Shown: positions 41,468 through 52,099 of the stretch, in pieces
Position numbering within the stretch: the first letter of the stretch is position 1
How the letters are laid out: every line of letters begins with the position of its first letter
NCBI RefSeq assembly: GCF_030060925.1
Contig: NZ_CP045455.1
Location: forward strand, 620,001-684,000
Source: Spiroplasma sp. SV19
GTDB lineage: Bacteria; Bacillota_I; Bacilli_A; Mycoplasmatales; Mycoplasmataceae
DNA length: 64,000 nt
Direction: 5' to 3'
Program-made: the position numbers and the translations under genes
Notes under the pieces: generated by a model
Seen by the model: only the letters and a program-made list of their open reading frames with translations
What the model was told of the DNA's origin: nothing
Databases searched by the model: none

Positions 41468-42085
41468 TTATCCTTGCAATTCTTCTGGGGTTTTACCACG
41501 TAGTTTTGCAATTTGATCAACTGTTCTTAACTTATGTAAACCATCTAATGTTGCTCTAATCATATTAATTGGTGTATTTGATCCTAATGATTTTGTATAA
41601 ACATCTGCTAAACCTGCTAATTCAATTACTGCCCGAGCTGGTCCCCCAGCAATAACTCCAGTTCCTTTGCGCGCAGGTTTAATTAAAACCTTTCCGGCGC
41701 CAAAATGACCAATAATTTCATGGGGAACTGTTGTTCCAACTAAAGGCACTTTTACTAATTGTTTTTTCGCTTCTTTAATTGCTTTTTTAATTGCATCAGG
41801 AACTTCATTTGCTTTGCCAGTTCCAAACCCAACACGACCTTTTTTATCACCAATAACAACAACTGCCGCAAAACGGAAGTGTCGTCCTCCCTTCGTAACT
41901 TTTGTCACACGACGAATTGTTACTACTTTTTCTTCAAACATATTATCCTCACCACGACGATCAAAGTTTCGTTCTGAACGTTGATGTGGTTGACGCGGAT
42001 TATTTCGTGAAAAATCGCCTTTTGGTGGTTGTGATGGTGTTGAGGCACCAGTATTTGGTGTTAAACCTGTTTTATTCTCTGCCAT
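41468..42085 (-). CDS. rpsE: 30S ribosomal protein S5 with N-terminal extension
   Basis: 205 residues. The core starts near residue 49 ([21 protein letters not shown]) and has [14 protein letters not shown] and [17 protein letters not shown]. The extra 48-residue N-terminus is rich in Pro, Arg and Gln ([19 protein letters not shown]) and looks disordered and basic; other mollicute S5 proteins also carry extensions. The start is the ATG at 42085. Confidence 0.94.
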   Translation of the reverse strand: MAENKTGLTPNTGASTPSQPPKGDFSRNNPRQPHQRSERNFDRRGEDNMFEEKVVTIRRVTKVTKGGRHFRFAAVVVIGDKKGRVGFGTGKANEVPDAIKKAIKEAKKQLVKVPLVGTTVPHEIIGHFGAGKVLIKPARKGTGVIAGGPARAVIELAGLADVYTKSLGSNTPINMIRATLDGLHKLRTVDQIAKLRGKTPEELQG

Positions 42086-42103
42086 ATTTTCTTATTGCTC
42101 CTT

Positions 42104-42469
42104 TTAAAATTTCAATCCTGCTTTACGCGCAGCTTCTGCAAATGCTTTTACTTTACCATGATATAAATACCCACCACGATCAAATACTACCGTTGTAACT
42201 TTTTTATCAAGTGCTTTTTTTGCAATATCTGTTCCGACTTTTTCAGCCGCCGCAATATTGCTTGTTGATTTTAAATCTGCCATTTTTAATGTTGAGGCTG
42301 CAACAATTGTTGTTTGCTTAACATCATCAATTAATTGAGCATAGAAATGCCCATTCGATTTGAACACATTCAAACGAGGGATTGCAGAAGTACCGTTAAT
42401 TTTAGCGCGAACACGGAAATGTCTTTTTTTACGTTTTGCACTTCGACTTTGACTTTGTAAATTTGCCAT
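42104..42469 (-). CDS. rplR: 50S ribosomal protein L18
   Basis: 121 residues; [18 protein letters not shown] and [26 protein letters not shown] match the family. Binds 5S rRNA. Confidence 0.97.
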   Translation of the reverse strand: MANLQSQSRSAKRKKRHFRVRAKINGTSAIPRLNVFKSNGHFYAQLIDDVKQTTIVAASTLKMADLKSTSNIAAAEKVGTDIAKKALDKKVTTVVFDRGGYLYHGKVKAFAEAARKAGLKF

Positions 42470-42490
42470 TGTTGTTCTTCCTCTCCTCTG

Positions 42491-43030
42491 CTATTTACCA
42501 GCAGATTTCCCTTCTTTACGAATAATATGTTCATCTTTGTATTTAATCCCTTTTCCTTTGTAAGGTTCAGGTTTACGATAATTTCTAATGTTAGCTGCTA
42601 CTTCCCCAACTAATTGTTTTGAAATTCCTTCAACAACAATTTGAGTTGGTTTCGGAAGAGTAATATTAATTCCTTTTGGAATTTTATACTCAATTGGATG
42701 TGAATATCCTAAGTTTAAGGTTAATTTATCACCAGCTAAAGCCGCACGATAACCAACCCCATTGATTTCTAATTCTTTTTTGAAACCTTTGCTAACACCT
42801 TCCAACATTCCTTGAATTAAGGAATTAATGGTTCCGTGTAATTGCTTACTATGTTTCACATCATTTGCTCGTTCTGTTGTCACAATACCATCTTTCGTGT
42901 TAACAATAATAACACTTGGGATTGCTTGTTCTAATTGTCCTTTTGTACTTTTAACAATAACATTGTTTGGTTGAATTGTTACCTCAACACCCGCTGGAAT
43001 TTTTAACTCTCTATTACCAATTCGAGACAT
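42491..43030 (-). CDS. rplF: 50S ribosomal protein L6
   Basis: 179 residues: [15 protein letters not shown] at the start, GVGYRA in the middle and [26 protein letters not shown] at the end, all family signatures. Confidence 0.97.
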   Translation of the reverse strand: MSRIGNRELKIPAGVEVTIQPNNVIVKSTKGQLEQAIPSVIIVNTKDGIVTTERANDVKHSKQLHGTINSLIQGMLEGVSKGFKKELEINGVGYRAALAGDKLTLNLGYSHPIEYKIPKGINITLPKPTQIVVEGISKQLVGEVAANIRNYRKPEPYKGKGIKYKDEHIIRKEGKSAGK

Positions 43031-43054
43031 TTTTCTGTTCTCCTTTAAAGTTTG

Positions 43055-43444
43055 CTATCAAACATAAGCAATAACTTCCCCACCTAAGTGAGCATGTTTT
43101 GCTGCTTTGTCTGTCATAATTCCTTGGCTGGTTGAAATAATTGCAATTCCCATCCCATTTAAAACTTGAGGTACTTTTTCAACGGTTACATAAACTCTTA
43201 ATCCTGGTTTTGAGATTCTTTTTAATCCTGAAATAACTTTTGTTTTTCCTTTATATTTTAAAGTCAAACTCAATTCTTTTTTCACATCTCCTGATACTTT
43301 AAAATCTTCAACATAACCTTCTTCTTTCAAAATCTCAGCAATTCTGACCTTCATTTTACTTGATGGCATAATCACACTTTTGTGTAAACGTTGGTTAGCG
43401 TTACGAATTCTTGTTAACATATCAGCGATTGTATCAATCATCAT
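43055..43444 (-). CDS. rpsH: 30S ribosomal protein S8
   Basis: 129 residues; [26 protein letters not shown] and [11 protein letters not shown] are present. The last codon before the stop is TGA (Trp), adding one residue to a standard-code reading. Confidence 0.96.
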
Positions 43445-43463
43445 AATTAATTAGTCTCTCTTT

Positions 43464-43649
43464 CTATCATGAAGCTTTTCTAACCCCAGGAATTTGTCCT
43501 TTGTATGCTAAATTTCTAAAGCATAAACGACATAAATTAAATTTACGTAACACAGCATGAGGTCGCCCACAGTTTCCGCACCGTGTATAACCTCTTACCT
43601 TGAATTTTGGATGGCGTTGTTGTTTAACTTTTAATGATTTTTTGGCCAT
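43464..43649 (-). CDS. rpsN: 30S ribosomal protein S14, zinc (type Z) form
   Basis: 61 residues, [12 protein letters not shown] and the zinc motif CGNC...CRLC. The last residue is Trp encoded by TGA. The zinc form is usual in Mollicutes. Confidence 0.96.
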
Positions 43650-43661
43650 ATTTCTTTCCTC

Positions 43662-44204
43662 CTATTTTTTAAATGGCATTCCCATTTTGCCTAATAATGC
43701 TTGAGCATCGTTATTATTAGTTGCACTTGTGACAATTGTGATATCCATTCCTCGAATTTTTTTAACTTTATCATAATCAATTTCGGGAAAAATAATTTGT
43801 TCTTTGATTCCTAGAGTGTAATTGCCACGCCCATCAAAAGCATTAACACTAACCCCACGGAAATCTCTTACTCGTGGTAACGCAATATTAATTAATTTAT
43901 CTAAAAACTGATACATTTTTTTACCACGTAAAGTAACTTTCGCTCCAATTGGCATTCCTTCACGTAATTTGAAAGCGGCAATTGAACCTTTTGCTTTGGT
44001 AACCACTGGATGTAACCCAGTAATTAACGCTAATTCATTAGTAATGTCTTCAATGACTTTACTATTTTGTGCTGCATCACCAGCTCCCATGTTAACAACA
44101 ATTTTTTTAACAACAGGAACTTGCATAATTGACTGATAACCTTGCTCTTTGAATAATTCTTTAACAATTACATCTTTATATTTTTTTTCTAAATTAACAT
44201 TCAT
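43662..44204 (-). CDS. rplE: 50S ribosomal protein L5
   Basis: 180 residues with [34 protein letters not shown] and [26 protein letters not shown]. Binds 5S rRNA with L18. Confidence 0.97.
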   Translation of the reverse strand: MNVNLEKKYKDVIVKELFKEQGYQSIMQVPVVKKIVVNMGAGDAAQNSKVIEDITNELALITGLHPVVTKAKGSIAAFKLREGMPIGAKVTLRGKKMYQFLDKLINIALPRVRDFRGVSVNAFDGRGNYTLGIKEQIIFPEIDYDKVKKIRGMDITIVTSATNNNDAQALLGKMGMPFKK

Positions 44205-44225
44205 TATTAATAATTATTCCTTTCT

Positions 44226-44546
44226 TTAAGCTAAATGGGCTTTCGATTTACGAGCAATACGAACTTTTTTACCATTATCAGCAACTTGATAACTAATTTT
44301 AGTAATTTCTTTTTTGTTCTTTGGATCAATTAATGCAACATTTGAAATATGAATTGAAGCAGGAACTTGTTGGATTCCTCCTTCGGTGTTATCTTGTGAA
44401 GGTTTAACATGTTTAATGTTAGTAATTCCTTCAATGACAACACGACTTTTTTCACGTAAAACACGGATGATTGGTCCTTCAGTTCCCTTGTGTTTTCCCG
44501 TTACAACTTTGACTAAGTCACCCTTTTTAAATTTAACTTTACTCAT
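44226..44546 (-). CDS. rplX: 50S ribosomal protein L24
   Basis: 106 residues with the KOW motif FKKGDLVKVVTGKHKGTEG and a GGIQQVPASIHISNV segment. Confidence 0.97.
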   Translation of the reverse strand: MSKVKFKKGDLVKVVTGKHKGTEGPIIRVLREKSRVVIEGITNIKHVKPSQDNTEGGIQQVPASIHISNVALIDPKNKKEITKISYQVADNGKKVRIARKSKAHLA

Positions 44547-44557
44547 AACTTAGCCTC

Positions 44558-44926
44558 CTATAATACTTCTGGTGCTAATGATGCGATTTTTCCAAATCCA
44601 GCATCCTTAACTTCACGGGCAATTGGACCAAAAATACGTGTTCCCCGTGGTGTTTTATCATCTTTAATTAAAACTACTGCATTTTCTGAAAATTGAATTT
44701 GTGTTCCATCGGTTCTTTTTAATCCGCGTTTTGTGCGAACAATAACTGCTTTAACAACTTGCCCTTTTTTAACAATTCCACCGGGAGTGGCTTTTTTAAT
44801 GGTACATACAACAATATCCCCAATATTAGTAAACTTACGTCATGAACCGCCCAAATTTTTAATTACTAACACTTCTTTTGCTCCGGAGTTATCGGCAACT
44901 CTTAATCTTGATTCTTGTTGGATCAT
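44558..44926 (-). CDS. rplN: 50S ribosomal protein L14
   Basis: 122 residues starting [35 protein letters not shown] and the end [10 protein letters not shown] match the family. One TGA Trp near residue 29. Confidence 0.97.
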
Positions 44927-44945
44927 TTTCTTTTCCTCTTCTTAA

Positions 44946-45203
44946 TTAACCAATTGCTTTTTCAATAACTTCAATTAAACGAAAGTGTTTAGTTTTTGAT
45001 AAGGGACGTGTTTCCATAATACTTACCTTATCTCCAATATGTGCTTGTTCTTGTTCATCGTGTGCTAAATATTTTTTTGAATATTTAACACGTTTTTTAT
45101 ATAATGGGTGATTTTTGTATGTTTCAACTAAAACAGTAATTGTTTTTTCGCTTTTATCCGAAATAACACGGCCTTGCAGCACTTTTCGACTATTTCTTTC
45201 CAT
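44946..45203 (-). CDS. rpsQ: 30S ribosomal protein S17
   Basis: 85 residues: [38 protein letters not shown]. Its ATG shares a base with the rpmC stop (TAATG), implying coupled translation. Confidence 0.96.
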   Translation of the reverse strand: MERNSRKVLQGRVISDKSEKTITVLVETYKNHPLYKKRVKYSKKYLAHDEQEQAHIGDKVSIMETRPLSKTKHFRLIEVIEKAIG

Positions 45204-46357
45204 TATTTTTTTCCTGTACCTTTCTTAGTAGTTGTTTTATCATCGGCTTTTTTAGTTGTTTTTCCGGCAGTTAAAATTTTATCACGATTCTCTTTTCAAT
45301 TTGTCCCATAAGTATACTCTGATGCTTTTGGGTCTTTTGCTTTTAAATCCAAATCAATTTTAACACCTGTTCCGCGACCTTTTGCAGTTCCGATTGAGAT
45401 TGAACTCTTCATTGCTGCTAATTTTTCTTTAGCATTAAGTTTCACATCTTTCTTTACAGTATTAGTCCCCGTTGCTTTTTTTGTTACTTTTGGCACTTCG
45501 ATTTCCGCTTTTGCCGAAGTAACTGATTTAACGGTTACTGTTGATTTGCTGCTTGTTTTTGGTGCAGCTGGTTTACTTGCTGCTTTTGCTGTTTCATTCT
45601 CTTTAATTAAAGATTTTAAAGTAGCATCTTTTGTGTCTGCTGATTTAGCAGATTCTTTCTTTGCCACTGGCGCTTTAGAAACTACTGTTGGAGCTGCTTT
45701 TGGAGCTGCTTTAACAGGTTCTTTCTTTACCACAGAGGCTGCTGGTTTTTTGTCAGCTTCTTTTTTTGCAGCTGGTTTTGGTGTTTTTTCAGCCGCTGGT
45801 TTACTTTCTTTCACAGGAGCTGCTGATTTACTTTCTTTCACAGAAGCTGCTGGTTTACTTTCTTTCACAGAAGCCGCTGGTTTTTTAACAGGCGTTGTAG
45901 AAACTTCTTTTACTGGCTCTGCTTTTACCACTGCTGGTTTTTTAACATCTGCTAAAGTAGCTGTCTCAGGACTTGATGCTTCATCACTGATTTGCATCGC
46001 ATCAGCTAATGGTAAATCCATCAAACTTGCCATATTGTCTTCTGAAGCTTGTTGTTCAGCCATCATTTGATCAATTTTAGCTTTACGCTGTTTTGCAAAT
46101 TCTTGTGATTCTTTTTCAATTTTAGCGTATGTTTCACTTAAATTAATTTTGACATTAACTGCCGTGTTTTCACCAGCTTTTTTACGAGAAGATAAGATTG
46201 TTAAAATCCGAGCAATTTGCTTTTTTAATTCACCAATGCGATGTGGTTTTTCCAAGTTCCCCATTGCTGATTGAAATCGTAAAGCAAATAATTCAGCGCG
46301 TGATTCTTCTTCCAGTTTTTTTAACTCTTCAACTGATTTTTTGTTTAAATCATTCAT
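45203..46357 (-). CDS. rpmC: 50S ribosomal protein L29 with a ~315-residue C-terminal extension
   Basis: 384 residues in all, against about 65 in most bacteria. Residues 1-68 are a normal L29 ([24 protein letters not shown]... [13 protein letters not shown]). Then follow a coiled-coil-like stretch (to about 110) and a long Ala/Lys/Pro/Ser region with a repeat near [10 protein letters not shown] (30-bp DNA repeat, 45792-45881). The end is basic ([11 protein letters not shown]). L29 lies at the ribosome exit tunnel, where chaperones and SRP dock, so the tail could recruit factors or tether ribosomes. Some mycoplasmas have L29 with a long tail, but this one is very long. No stop or frameshift separates the parts. 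Confidence 0.93.
45792..45881 (-). repeat. Three 30-bp tandem repeats in rpmC
   Basis: About three copies of a 30-bp unit (on the plus strand GCTGGTTTACTTTCTTTCAC as its core) encode [10 protein letters not shown]-like decapeptides of the L29 tail. Being in frame, copy number can vary without frameshift. Confidence 0.7.
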
Positions 46358-46358
46358 C

Positions 46359-46772
46359 TTACTCTTCTCCTTTTTTTATAATCTTACATCTCACTGGTAA
46401 TTTGTGCATTGCTAAACGTAACGCTTCACGAGCTGTTTCTTCGGAAACTCCCGCTACTTCAAACATCACAGTTCCCGTTTTAACTACTGCTACTCATTCT
46501 TCTGGTGAACCTTTTCCTGATCCCATCCGTACTTCTAATGGTTTTTTAGTTTTTGCCATATGCGGAAAAATTCGAATTCAAACTTTTCCTCAACGTTTCA
46601 TATAACGAGTCATAGCAATCCGTGCTGCTTCAATTTGACGATTTGTAATTCATGCTCCGTCTAGTGATTGTAATCCAAATTCTCCAAAATCAACTTTAGT
46701 ATTCCCTTTTGCTTTTCCTTCGTATTTAATCCGATGTGGACGACGATATTTCGTTCTTTTTGGTAATAACAT
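46359..46772 (-). CDS. rplP: 50S ribosomal protein L16
   Basis: 137 residues starting [39 protein letters not shown] and the WVAVV region are conserved. Its ATG shares a base with the rpsC stop. Several TGA Trp codons. Confidence 0.96.
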
Positions 46773-47530
46773 TATTTTGCCTCCTTAGGAGCAGATTGTG
46801 ATTTTGGTGGATAGTCACGACGATTATTGTTTGAACGATCAAAATCTCTTCGTTCAAATCTTGGCTTTTCATCACTAGTTGAAACTAAATCTTTACTTAA
46901 GATTTCACCTTTACAAATTCAAACCTTAACCCCGATTTGACCATAAGTGGTCAAAGCTTCGGCCAAAGCATAATCAATATCACTACGTAAAGTAGCTAAT
47001 GGTACTGTCCCTTCCGTATATCCTTCGGTACGAGCCATATCAACTCCCCCTAAACGTCCTGCAACAGAAGTTTTAATTCCTTTTGCTCCAGCTTTCATAG
47101 CTTTTTTAATTGCTAACTTTTGAACAGTTCTAAATGATGCACGATTAACGATTTGTTCTGCAATGGTATTTGCCACTAATTGTGCATCAGTATCTGGGTT
47201 TTTAATTTCCACAACATTAATTTTTACTTCCATTTTACGATCACCAATTGTAATTCTTACTAGTTTTACTAATTCCGCGATGTTTTTTCCTTCTTGCCCT
47301 AAGACAACACCAACACGAGCAGTTCTAATAAAGATAACAATTTCTTTTTTTGTTCGTTCAATTTCAATTTTAGAAACACTAGCTCCTTTTAATTTTTTCA
47401 TTAGAGCTTTTCTAATTTGGATATCTTGATGCAATCAATTCACATAATCTTGCTTTTCAGCATATCATCTTGAATCTCATGTTTTAATAACTCCAACTCT
47501 TAATCCAGTTGGACTAACTTTTTGACCCAT
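46772..47530 (-). CDS. rpsC: 30S ribosomal protein S3
   Basis: 252 residues: [22 protein letters not shown], a KH domain ([19 protein letters not shown]) and C-terminal domain with [13 protein letters not shown]. The last ~35 residues are a basic Arg/Asn-rich tail ([18 protein letters not shown]), longer than usual. Confidence 0.96.
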
Positions 47531-47549
47531 ATCTTGTTATCTTCCTTTC

Positions 47550-47888
47550 TTATTGCTGCCCATCACTAACAGTAACTGTGATGTGACTTGTTCTCTTTAA
47601 AATTTCATATGCTCGTCCGTGGGCACGAGGACGAAATCGTTTTAATGTTGGTCCTTCGTTAACGAAGATTTCTTTAATAAATAAACGATCAGCGTCCAAA
47701 CCATTATTGTTAACAGCGTTTGCCACTGCTGACTTTACTAATTTTTGAACTGGTACTGATGATTTTTTGTTTGTGTTGTTAAGAATAACTATTGCGTCTC
47801 CCACTTTTTTATTACGAATTAAATCGGTAACCAATCTAACTTTTCGTGGCGATATTCGAATACTTCTTAAGTTTGCTCTTACATCCAT
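47550..47888 (-). CDS. rplV: 50S ribosomal protein L22
   Basis: 112 residues, [22 protein letters not shown] at the start and [21 protein letters not shown] at the end; lines the exit tunnel. Confidence 0.97.
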
Positions 47889-47916
47889 TTATATAATACT
47901 CACTTTCTGAATTTAA

Positions 47917-48192
47917 TTATCTTTTCTTTTTCTTATCATCGCCATGGCCACCAAATTTTCTCGTTGGTGAGAATTCTCCTAATTTATGACCAACCATATC
48001 TTCTGTAACATAAACAGGAATGTGCTCTTTTCCATTATGTACAGCAAAAGTATGACCAATAAATTCAGGGAAAATAACGCTTCTTCTTGATCAAGTCTTA
48101 ACAACTTCTTTTTTATTTATTGCATTTAATGCTTCAACTTTTTTTTGTAAATGCTTATCAACAAATGGTCCTTTTTTTAGACTTCGTGACAT
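47917..48192 (-). CDS. rpsS: 30S ribosomal protein S19
   Basis: 91 residues: [46 protein letters not shown]. The Trp is TGA, which splits the gene in a standard-code reading. Confidence 0.97.
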
Positions 48193-48276
48193 TGTTGTTC
48201 CTCCTTTTAAATAATCTCTCTAACTTTAATCTTTACTTTCAACTACTGTAGTCAGCTTCGACCCTAATTAGTAAGA

Positions 48277-49113
48277 TTATTTAGTACGTCTTCTAACGAT
48301 TAGTTTAGTTGAAGCTTTTTTCTTATTACGAGTTTTTACTCCTAATGCTTTTTTACCTCATGGTGTCATTGGTGCTTTACGCCCAACAGGAGCTTTTCCT
48401 TCTCCTCCCCCATGTGGGTGATCATTCGGGTTCATAACTGACCCACGAACAGTTGGACGAATTCCACGTCAACGGTTACGCCCTGCTTTTCCTCAATTTA
48501 CTAAGCCATAATCTTCATTTCCGACTTCACCGATAGTTGCTCGACATTCAGCTAAAACCTTGCGAACTTCACCAGAAGTTAACCGAATTGTAACATATTT
48601 ACCATCTTCATCTTTTCCTAGTAACTGAACTGATGAACCAGCTGAACGTGCTAATTGTCCACCTTTGCCAGGACGTAATTCTAAATTATGAAGCACAGTC
48701 CCTTCTGGAATGTTTTTTAATTTCATGCAGTTTCCAACTTTAATATCAGTTTTTTCACCACTAATAATTTGCATTCCAACTTTAATTGTTTTTGGTGCTA
48801 AAATGTATTTTTTTTCACCATCAACATAATTAACTAAACAAATAAAGGCATTACGATTTGGGTCATATTCAATTGTGGCAATTTTTCCGACAACATCATC
48901 CTTATTTCGTTTAAAGTCAATAATTCGATATTTAACTTTATGACCGCCGCCTTTATGTCTTGTGGTAATAACTCCTTGGTTATTACGACCAGCATGTCTT
49001 TTCCGAGTTTCAACTAATGATTTTTCCGGACGATCAGTTGTTAATACGGAATAATCTAACGTTGTCATATTACGACGACTCGGTGTGACTGGTTTAAAAC
49101 TCTTAATTGGCAT
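48277..49113 (-). CDS. rplB: 50S ribosomal protein L2
   Basis: 278 residues: [21 protein letters not shown] near the N-terminus and the signature [25 protein letters not shown] around residues 217-241, including the catalytic-centre His. Ends in KRRRTK-like basic tail. Confidence 0.98.
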
Positions 49114-49168
49114 TCTTATTTATCCTCCTATTTCGCCAATAAACAGTCCCAGATAGTGTATCCTGGAA

Positions 49169-49456
49169 TTATTTATCTTCTCCTAATAAATCTAATTTTT
49201 CTCCTGGTTTTAATTTAATGATTGCACGCTTTGTATACGTTGTTTCTCCGACAAATTTTCCCATTTTCTTTTCTTTTGGGTCATAATTAATAACATTAAC
49301 TTTTTCAACCTTTACTTCAAAGATTTTTTCAAAAGCCTTTTTGATTTGAACTTTGTTAGCAGTACGCGCTACTTCAAAAGTGTAAACACCATCAGCCATA
49401 TTACGATATGTTTTTTCTGATAAAATTGGTTTTTTAATAACATTTGTAATATGCAT
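49169..49456 (-). CDS. rplW: 50S ribosomal protein L23
   Basis: 95 residues, [21 protein letters not shown] and the KVNVINY...[19 protein letters not shown] region. Its ATG shares one base with the rplD stop (TAATG). Tunnel exit protein, next to L29. Confidence 0.96.
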   Translation of the reverse strand: MHITNVIKKPILSEKTYRNMADGVYTFEVARTANKVQIKKAFEKIFEVKVEKVNVINYDPKEKKMGKFVGETTYTKRAIIKLKPGEKLDLLGEDK

Positions 49457-50082
49457 TATGCGTACACCTCCTCAATTGCTTTAACCGCTTGTTCTGTTAC
49501 TAATAATTTGTCAGCATTTAATAAATCATAAATATTAATTCCAGCGGATGTAATTATATTTACTTTTTTAATATTACGTGATGATTTAAAGTTAACTTCA
49601 TCACCTTCTGTTGTAATAATTAATAATTTTTCATCATTAATTTTTAAATTATTTAAAACTGCAATCATTGCTTTTGTCGAAGGTTGTTCAATCCCAAATT
49701 GATCAATTACCATTAAATTTTTATCTTGTGTTTTTAATGATAACGCTGATTTAATTGCCAATCTTCTTACTTTTTTGTTAACATGTTTTAAATAATTTTT
49801 TTCTGGAGTTGGACCAAATACGATCCCTCCTCCTTTTCATTGTGGTGCTCTAATTGACCCCTGGCGAGCACGACCAGTACCTTTTTGTCTTCAAGGTTTT
49901 CTTCCCCCACCAGATACTTCAGTTCTCGTTTTAGTTTTGTGTGTACCCTGACGCATTGCGGCTTGTTGCGCAATAACAGCATCAAACATTGCTTGTTGAT
50001 GTGGTTCAATTCCTCAAACTGTGTCATTTACACTAATTTCTTTAATGCTACTTCCCTTCGCATCAAGTACTTGTAATTTCAT
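49456..50082 (-). CDS. rplD: 50S ribosomal protein L4
   Basis: 208 residues; the tunnel loop [19 protein letters not shown] is intact, followed by [10 protein letters not shown]. In some bacteria L4 represses its own S10 operon through a leader; a folded leader is present upstream of rpsJ here. Confidence 0.96.
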
Positions 50083-50104
50083 TCTAAAATTCCTTTCTAC
50101 AAAA

Positions 50105-50875
50105 CTATTCTTCAACTGATGCTGGTGCATCAGTTGTTGGTGTTGCTTCAACAGGTGCTTCAGCAACTACTTCAACTGGTTTTTCTGTTTTAATTTCGGG
50201 CTCTGGTGTTTTTGCATCAACAGTTCTTTTAATTAGTTCTGTTGGTGTCTTTGGGGTTAAACCTTTAATTGTTTCTTTAATAACTACAAACTGTTTATTT
50301 GGTCCCGGAATTGATCCTTTTACTAATAAGGCATTTTTTACAGTATCAATGGCAACTACTTCTAAATTTTGAATTGTTACTTTTTCAGTTCCCATATGTC
50401 CTGGCATTTTTTTTGATTTTAAAATGCGGTTTGGAGCAATTGGCCCCATTGACCCAACTCCACGGTGATAACCTGAGCCATGACCCATTGGTCCACGAGA
50501 ATAGTTATGTCGTTTAATTGAACCTGCAAATCCTTTTCCTTTTGAAGTTCCGGTTACATCAACGAATTCCCCAGCAGTAAAGATATCAGCTTTAATAATA
50601 TCGCCAGAATTATAGCCATTCATATTTCTGATTTCTTTAACGAAGCGCTTAGGTGTTGTATTCGCTTTTTTAAATTGTCCTTGGTCTGGTTTTGAAACCA
50701 AGTTAATTCTTTTATCTTCGACAGCTAATTGAAGTGCTTGATAACCATTTTTTTCTTTAGTTAACACTTGTAAAACAACATTAGGTTGTACTTCAACTAC
50801 TGTAACTGGTATTAATCTACCATCGGTAGCAAAAACTTGTGTCATACCAATTTTGCGTCCTAAGATTCCTTTCAT
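50105..50875 (-). CDS. rplC: 50S ribosomal protein L3 with an acidic C-terminal extension
   Basis: 256 residues. [15 protein letters not shown] at the start and [17 protein letters not shown] at the active loop are typical. After about residue 207 there is an extra Pro/Glu/Ala/Val/Thr-rich tail ([20 protein letters not shown]), acidic, unlike the basic tails of L29 and S3. Confidence 0.95.
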   Translation of the reverse strand: MKGILGRKIGMTQVFATDGRLIPVTVVEVQPNVVLQVLTKEKNGYQALQLAVEDKRINLVSKPDQGQFKKANTTPKRFVKEIRNMNGYNSGDIIKADIFTAGEFVDVTGTSKGKGFAGSIKRHNYSRGPMGHGSGYHRGVGSMGPIAPNRILKSKKMPGHMGTEKVTIQNLEVVAIDTVKNALLVKGSIPGPNKQFVVIKETIKGLTPKTPTELIKRTVDAKTPEPEIKTEKPVEVVAEAPVEATPTTDAPASVEE

Positions 50876-50939
50876 TTCTTTCCTCCTTGAAAATACGTCA
50901 TGTATATCTTGCTGATAAATTAAATTTAAGAACGGTTAT

Positions 50940-51248
50940 TTATTTCATTTCAATTTCAACACCACTTGGTAATTGAACACGTTTTAAAGTATCAATTACT
51001 TTTGGACCATCAGGATTAATGATGTCAATAATTCTTTTATGTGTTCTCATTTCAAATTGTTCTCTTGAATCTTTGTATTTATGAGTTGCACGTAAAATAG
51101 TAATGATTTCACGATCAGTTGGTAAAGGAATTGGTCCTTTAACTTTTACTCCTGCGGCTTGGGCTGCTTCAATGATTTTTTGAATTGATTGATCAACCAC
51201 GCGGTGATCATAACCTTTTAATTTTATTCTCATTTTAGTTTGAGCCAT
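50940..51248 (-). CDS. rpsJ: 30S ribosomal protein S10
   Basis: 102 residues, [20 protein letters not shown] and the [11 protein letters not shown] stretch. The ATG with AGGAGG is at 51248. Upstream in-frame codons (MYILWKHLL...) correspond to the folded leader and are not part of the protein. It opens the S10 operon. Confidence 0.97.
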   Translation of the reverse strand: MAQTKMRIKLKGYDHRVVDQSIQKIIEAAQAAGVKVKGPIPLPTDREIITILRATHKYKDSREQFEMRTHKRIIDIINPDGPKVIDTLKRVQLPSGVEIEMK

Positions 51249-51279
51249 TACTTTTCCTCCTAATTTATTTATATTTTTT

Positions 51280-51339
51280 GTGTAAACATTGACAACGCCT
51301 ATCAGTGTATCAAAGATAGACCACAAAAGATGTTTCCAC
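51280..51339 (-). promoter_or_regulatory. Folded leader of the S10 operon, candidate r-protein leader
   Basis: On the minus strand GTGGAAACAT (51339-51330) pairs with ATGTTTACAC (51289-51280) at nine of ten positions, enclosing a second stem GTCTATC/GATAGGC (one G-T pair). It lies in a ~104-nt leader between promoter and rpsJ, and ends 31 nt before the start codon. Such leaders in other bacteria bind a product of the operon; the ligand here is not known. Confidence 0.5.
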
Positions 51340-51358
51340 AAAATATACATGCTAGTTT

Positions 51359-51387
51359 ATTTTATTGGATAATATTTCATAATGCAA
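51359..51387 (-). promoter_or_regulatory. S10 operon promoter
   Basis: Minus-strand TTGCAT, 17-nt spacer, TAAAAT; expected start of transcription near 51352. The 332 bp between rpsJ and the divergent gene at 51580 hold this promoter, the leader and the opposing promoter (TTATAAT near 51535) and no gene. Confidence 0.65.
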
Positions 51388-51579
51388 GTATTTTTCTAAA
51401 AAAATAATACAAATTAACCAAATTTTTTATAAAATTAATTCTTTAAAAAGTACGGAAATTAAGGGGTACTACCTTCTTTATAATATATGACAACAGAAAA
51501 ATATTATCTTATCTTTTATTCTTTTTTTAATCTCGTTATAATTAATATTGTATAAAAGTAACAAAAGGTGAGAAGAAAA

Positions 51580-52065
51580 ATGGCAAACAAAAAAGATGAT
51601 AAAACCATCATATGAGCAAAATCAAAAGTTGTTGAACATGATTTGCGTTATGAGAAACTGCAAAAGTTTAAAGCGCAAGGAATTAAAATTGAACTTGATA
51701 ATTTAGCGCGCAAAACATCACGAGCCCATGAAGTATACCGCAAGACAAATAAAAAACCCGAACTTGATAAGAAAAAAATAATTGATAAAAATAATCCGAT
51801 GTATAAAATTTTATTAAACGCGCAAAAAAAGAATAATCAGCTAAAAAAACAGGCTTTTAAAACAGATGATCCTGATTATATTGATGTTAATAATATGACT
51901 GTTGCTGATCGTGTTAAAATTGTTAAATTAGCGAAAAAAAATAGTCCATATTACCGACAACTATTATTAGAGAAAAATACAACTGGTCTTTCTGAATTAG
52001 CCCGAAAACGAAAAATTGAAATGATGTCTCAAGGAACACAGTCGAAAAAAAAGACCCATAAATAA
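51580..52065 (+). CDS. Basic hypothetical protein
   Basis: 161 residues, strongly basic (many Lys), largely helical, starting MANKKDDKTIIWAKSKVVEH; motif NMTVADRVKIVKLAKKNSPYYRQ. Ribosome site AAAGGTGAG. It is divergent from rpsJ and followed by a strong terminator. No recognised domain; the composition fits a nucleic-acid- or ribosome-associated protein. Confidence 0.6.
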
Positions 52066-52099
52066 AAAAAGGATAAAAATCATTTTTATCCTTTTTTTA
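52064..52099. terminator. Strong bidirectional terminator
   Basis: 16-bp near-perfect stem AAAAAAGGATAAAAAT/TTTTTATCCTTTTTTT around CA, between convergent genes; it includes the ends of both coding regions. Confidence 0.88.

Noticed and set aside
41455-41468. A missing rpmD (L30) between rpsE and rplO as an annotation gap.
   Set aside because: Only 13 bases separate the genes; absence is real and common in Mollicutes.
45546-46070. Long plus-strand open frame of 174 codons opposite rpmC, rich in Ala and Phe.
   Set aside because: It is the complement of the Ala/Lys/Pro repeats of the L29 tail; no ribosome site and no plausible protein.
51249-51350. N-terminal extension of S10 starting MYILWKHLL.
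   Set aside because: It coincides with the folded leader; the internal ATG has AGGAGG and matches the family start.
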